Source: Treponema vincentii F0403
Lineage (GTDB): Bacteria; Spirochaetota; Spirochaetia; Treponematales; Treponemataceae
Length of the DNA stretch: 64,000 nucleotides
Reading direction: 5' to 3'
Assembly: GCF_000412995.1 (NCBI RefSeq)
Contig: NZ_KE332514.1
Span: 102,268-166,267 of the forward strand
Positions within the stretch are counted from its first letter, which is position 1, and each line of letters starts with the position of its first letter. The notes below the pieces were generated by a model. The model saw only the letters and a program-made list of their open reading frames with translations. It was not told the origin of the DNA and searched no databases. Of this stretch, positions 63,989-64,000 are shown one piece after another. A program made the position numbers and the translations under genes.

Positions 63989-64000
63989 TTTTTTATCCTC

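Overview
The window looks like a piece of a host-associated Treponema chromosome, probably of the middle-GC oral group near T. vincentii and T. medium. This placement is an inference from gene content: a spirochaete-type FliG paralogue, many lipoproteins with loose lipoboxes, a TAXI-TRAP importer, an expanded beta-helix/InlB-repeat surface protein, and a 16S-tRNA-Ile-23S-5S operon. No comparison was run. The 5' end carries an AT-rich surface-polysaccharide cluster (1-8317): UDP-GlcNAc 2-epimerase (C-terminal end only), nucleotide-sugar dehydrogenase, three glycosyltransferases, an EpsG/Wzy-type polymerase, a Wzz-type chain-length protein and a Wza-type export protein. All read rightward and most are tightly spaced. 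A terminator closes the cluster.

From 8.4 to 31 kb come small hypothetical genes, a truncated AAA-like gene and a 430-bp block made almost wholly of nested hairpins. A leftward group follows: LolA-like protein, MFS transporter, two FtsX-type permeases and a LolD-type ATPase. Next are a GNAT acetyltransferase, an ArsM-like methyltransferase, a SWIM/SNF2 helicase, an AT-rich AAA ATPase plus small-protein pair that resembles a defence cassette, a FliG paralogue overlapping an M16 protease, and topoisomerase IV subunit B. The ArsM-like gene has an in-frame UGA exactly at a conserved arsenic-binding cysteine position. A SECIS-like hairpin follows it, so the gene is a strong selenoprotein candidate and probably not a pseudogene.

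From 29 to 48.9 kb lie two leftward lipoproteins (one an apparently exported SAM-hydrolase-family enzyme), a VOC protein, a HEAT-like exported protein, Rex, an RlmK-type methyltransferase, a membrane protein with a kinase-like remnant, and tgt. After these come a DinJ/PIN toxin-antitoxin pair, an intact moaC next to a decayed moaA that runs into a MOSC-domain remnant, a sugar-type binding lipoprotein followed directly by a chemoreceptor, and a TAXI-TRAP operon. A PflX-like radical SAM gene closes this stretch.

From 49 to 57.9 kb there is a giant beta-helix lipoprotein with two internally duplicated modules, then DUF1667, pgk, HD-domain and HAD genes reading leftward. The last 5.2 kb is one rRNA operon with boxA-like signals and long processing stems.

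Intergenic gaps across the window carry modular palindromes. A TCTCTAAAAA / TTTTTAGAGA hairpin recurs at seven places and other hairpin modules also recur. Two copies differ by the presence or absence of a whole internal hairpin. No transposase, prophage or CRISPR array was seen.
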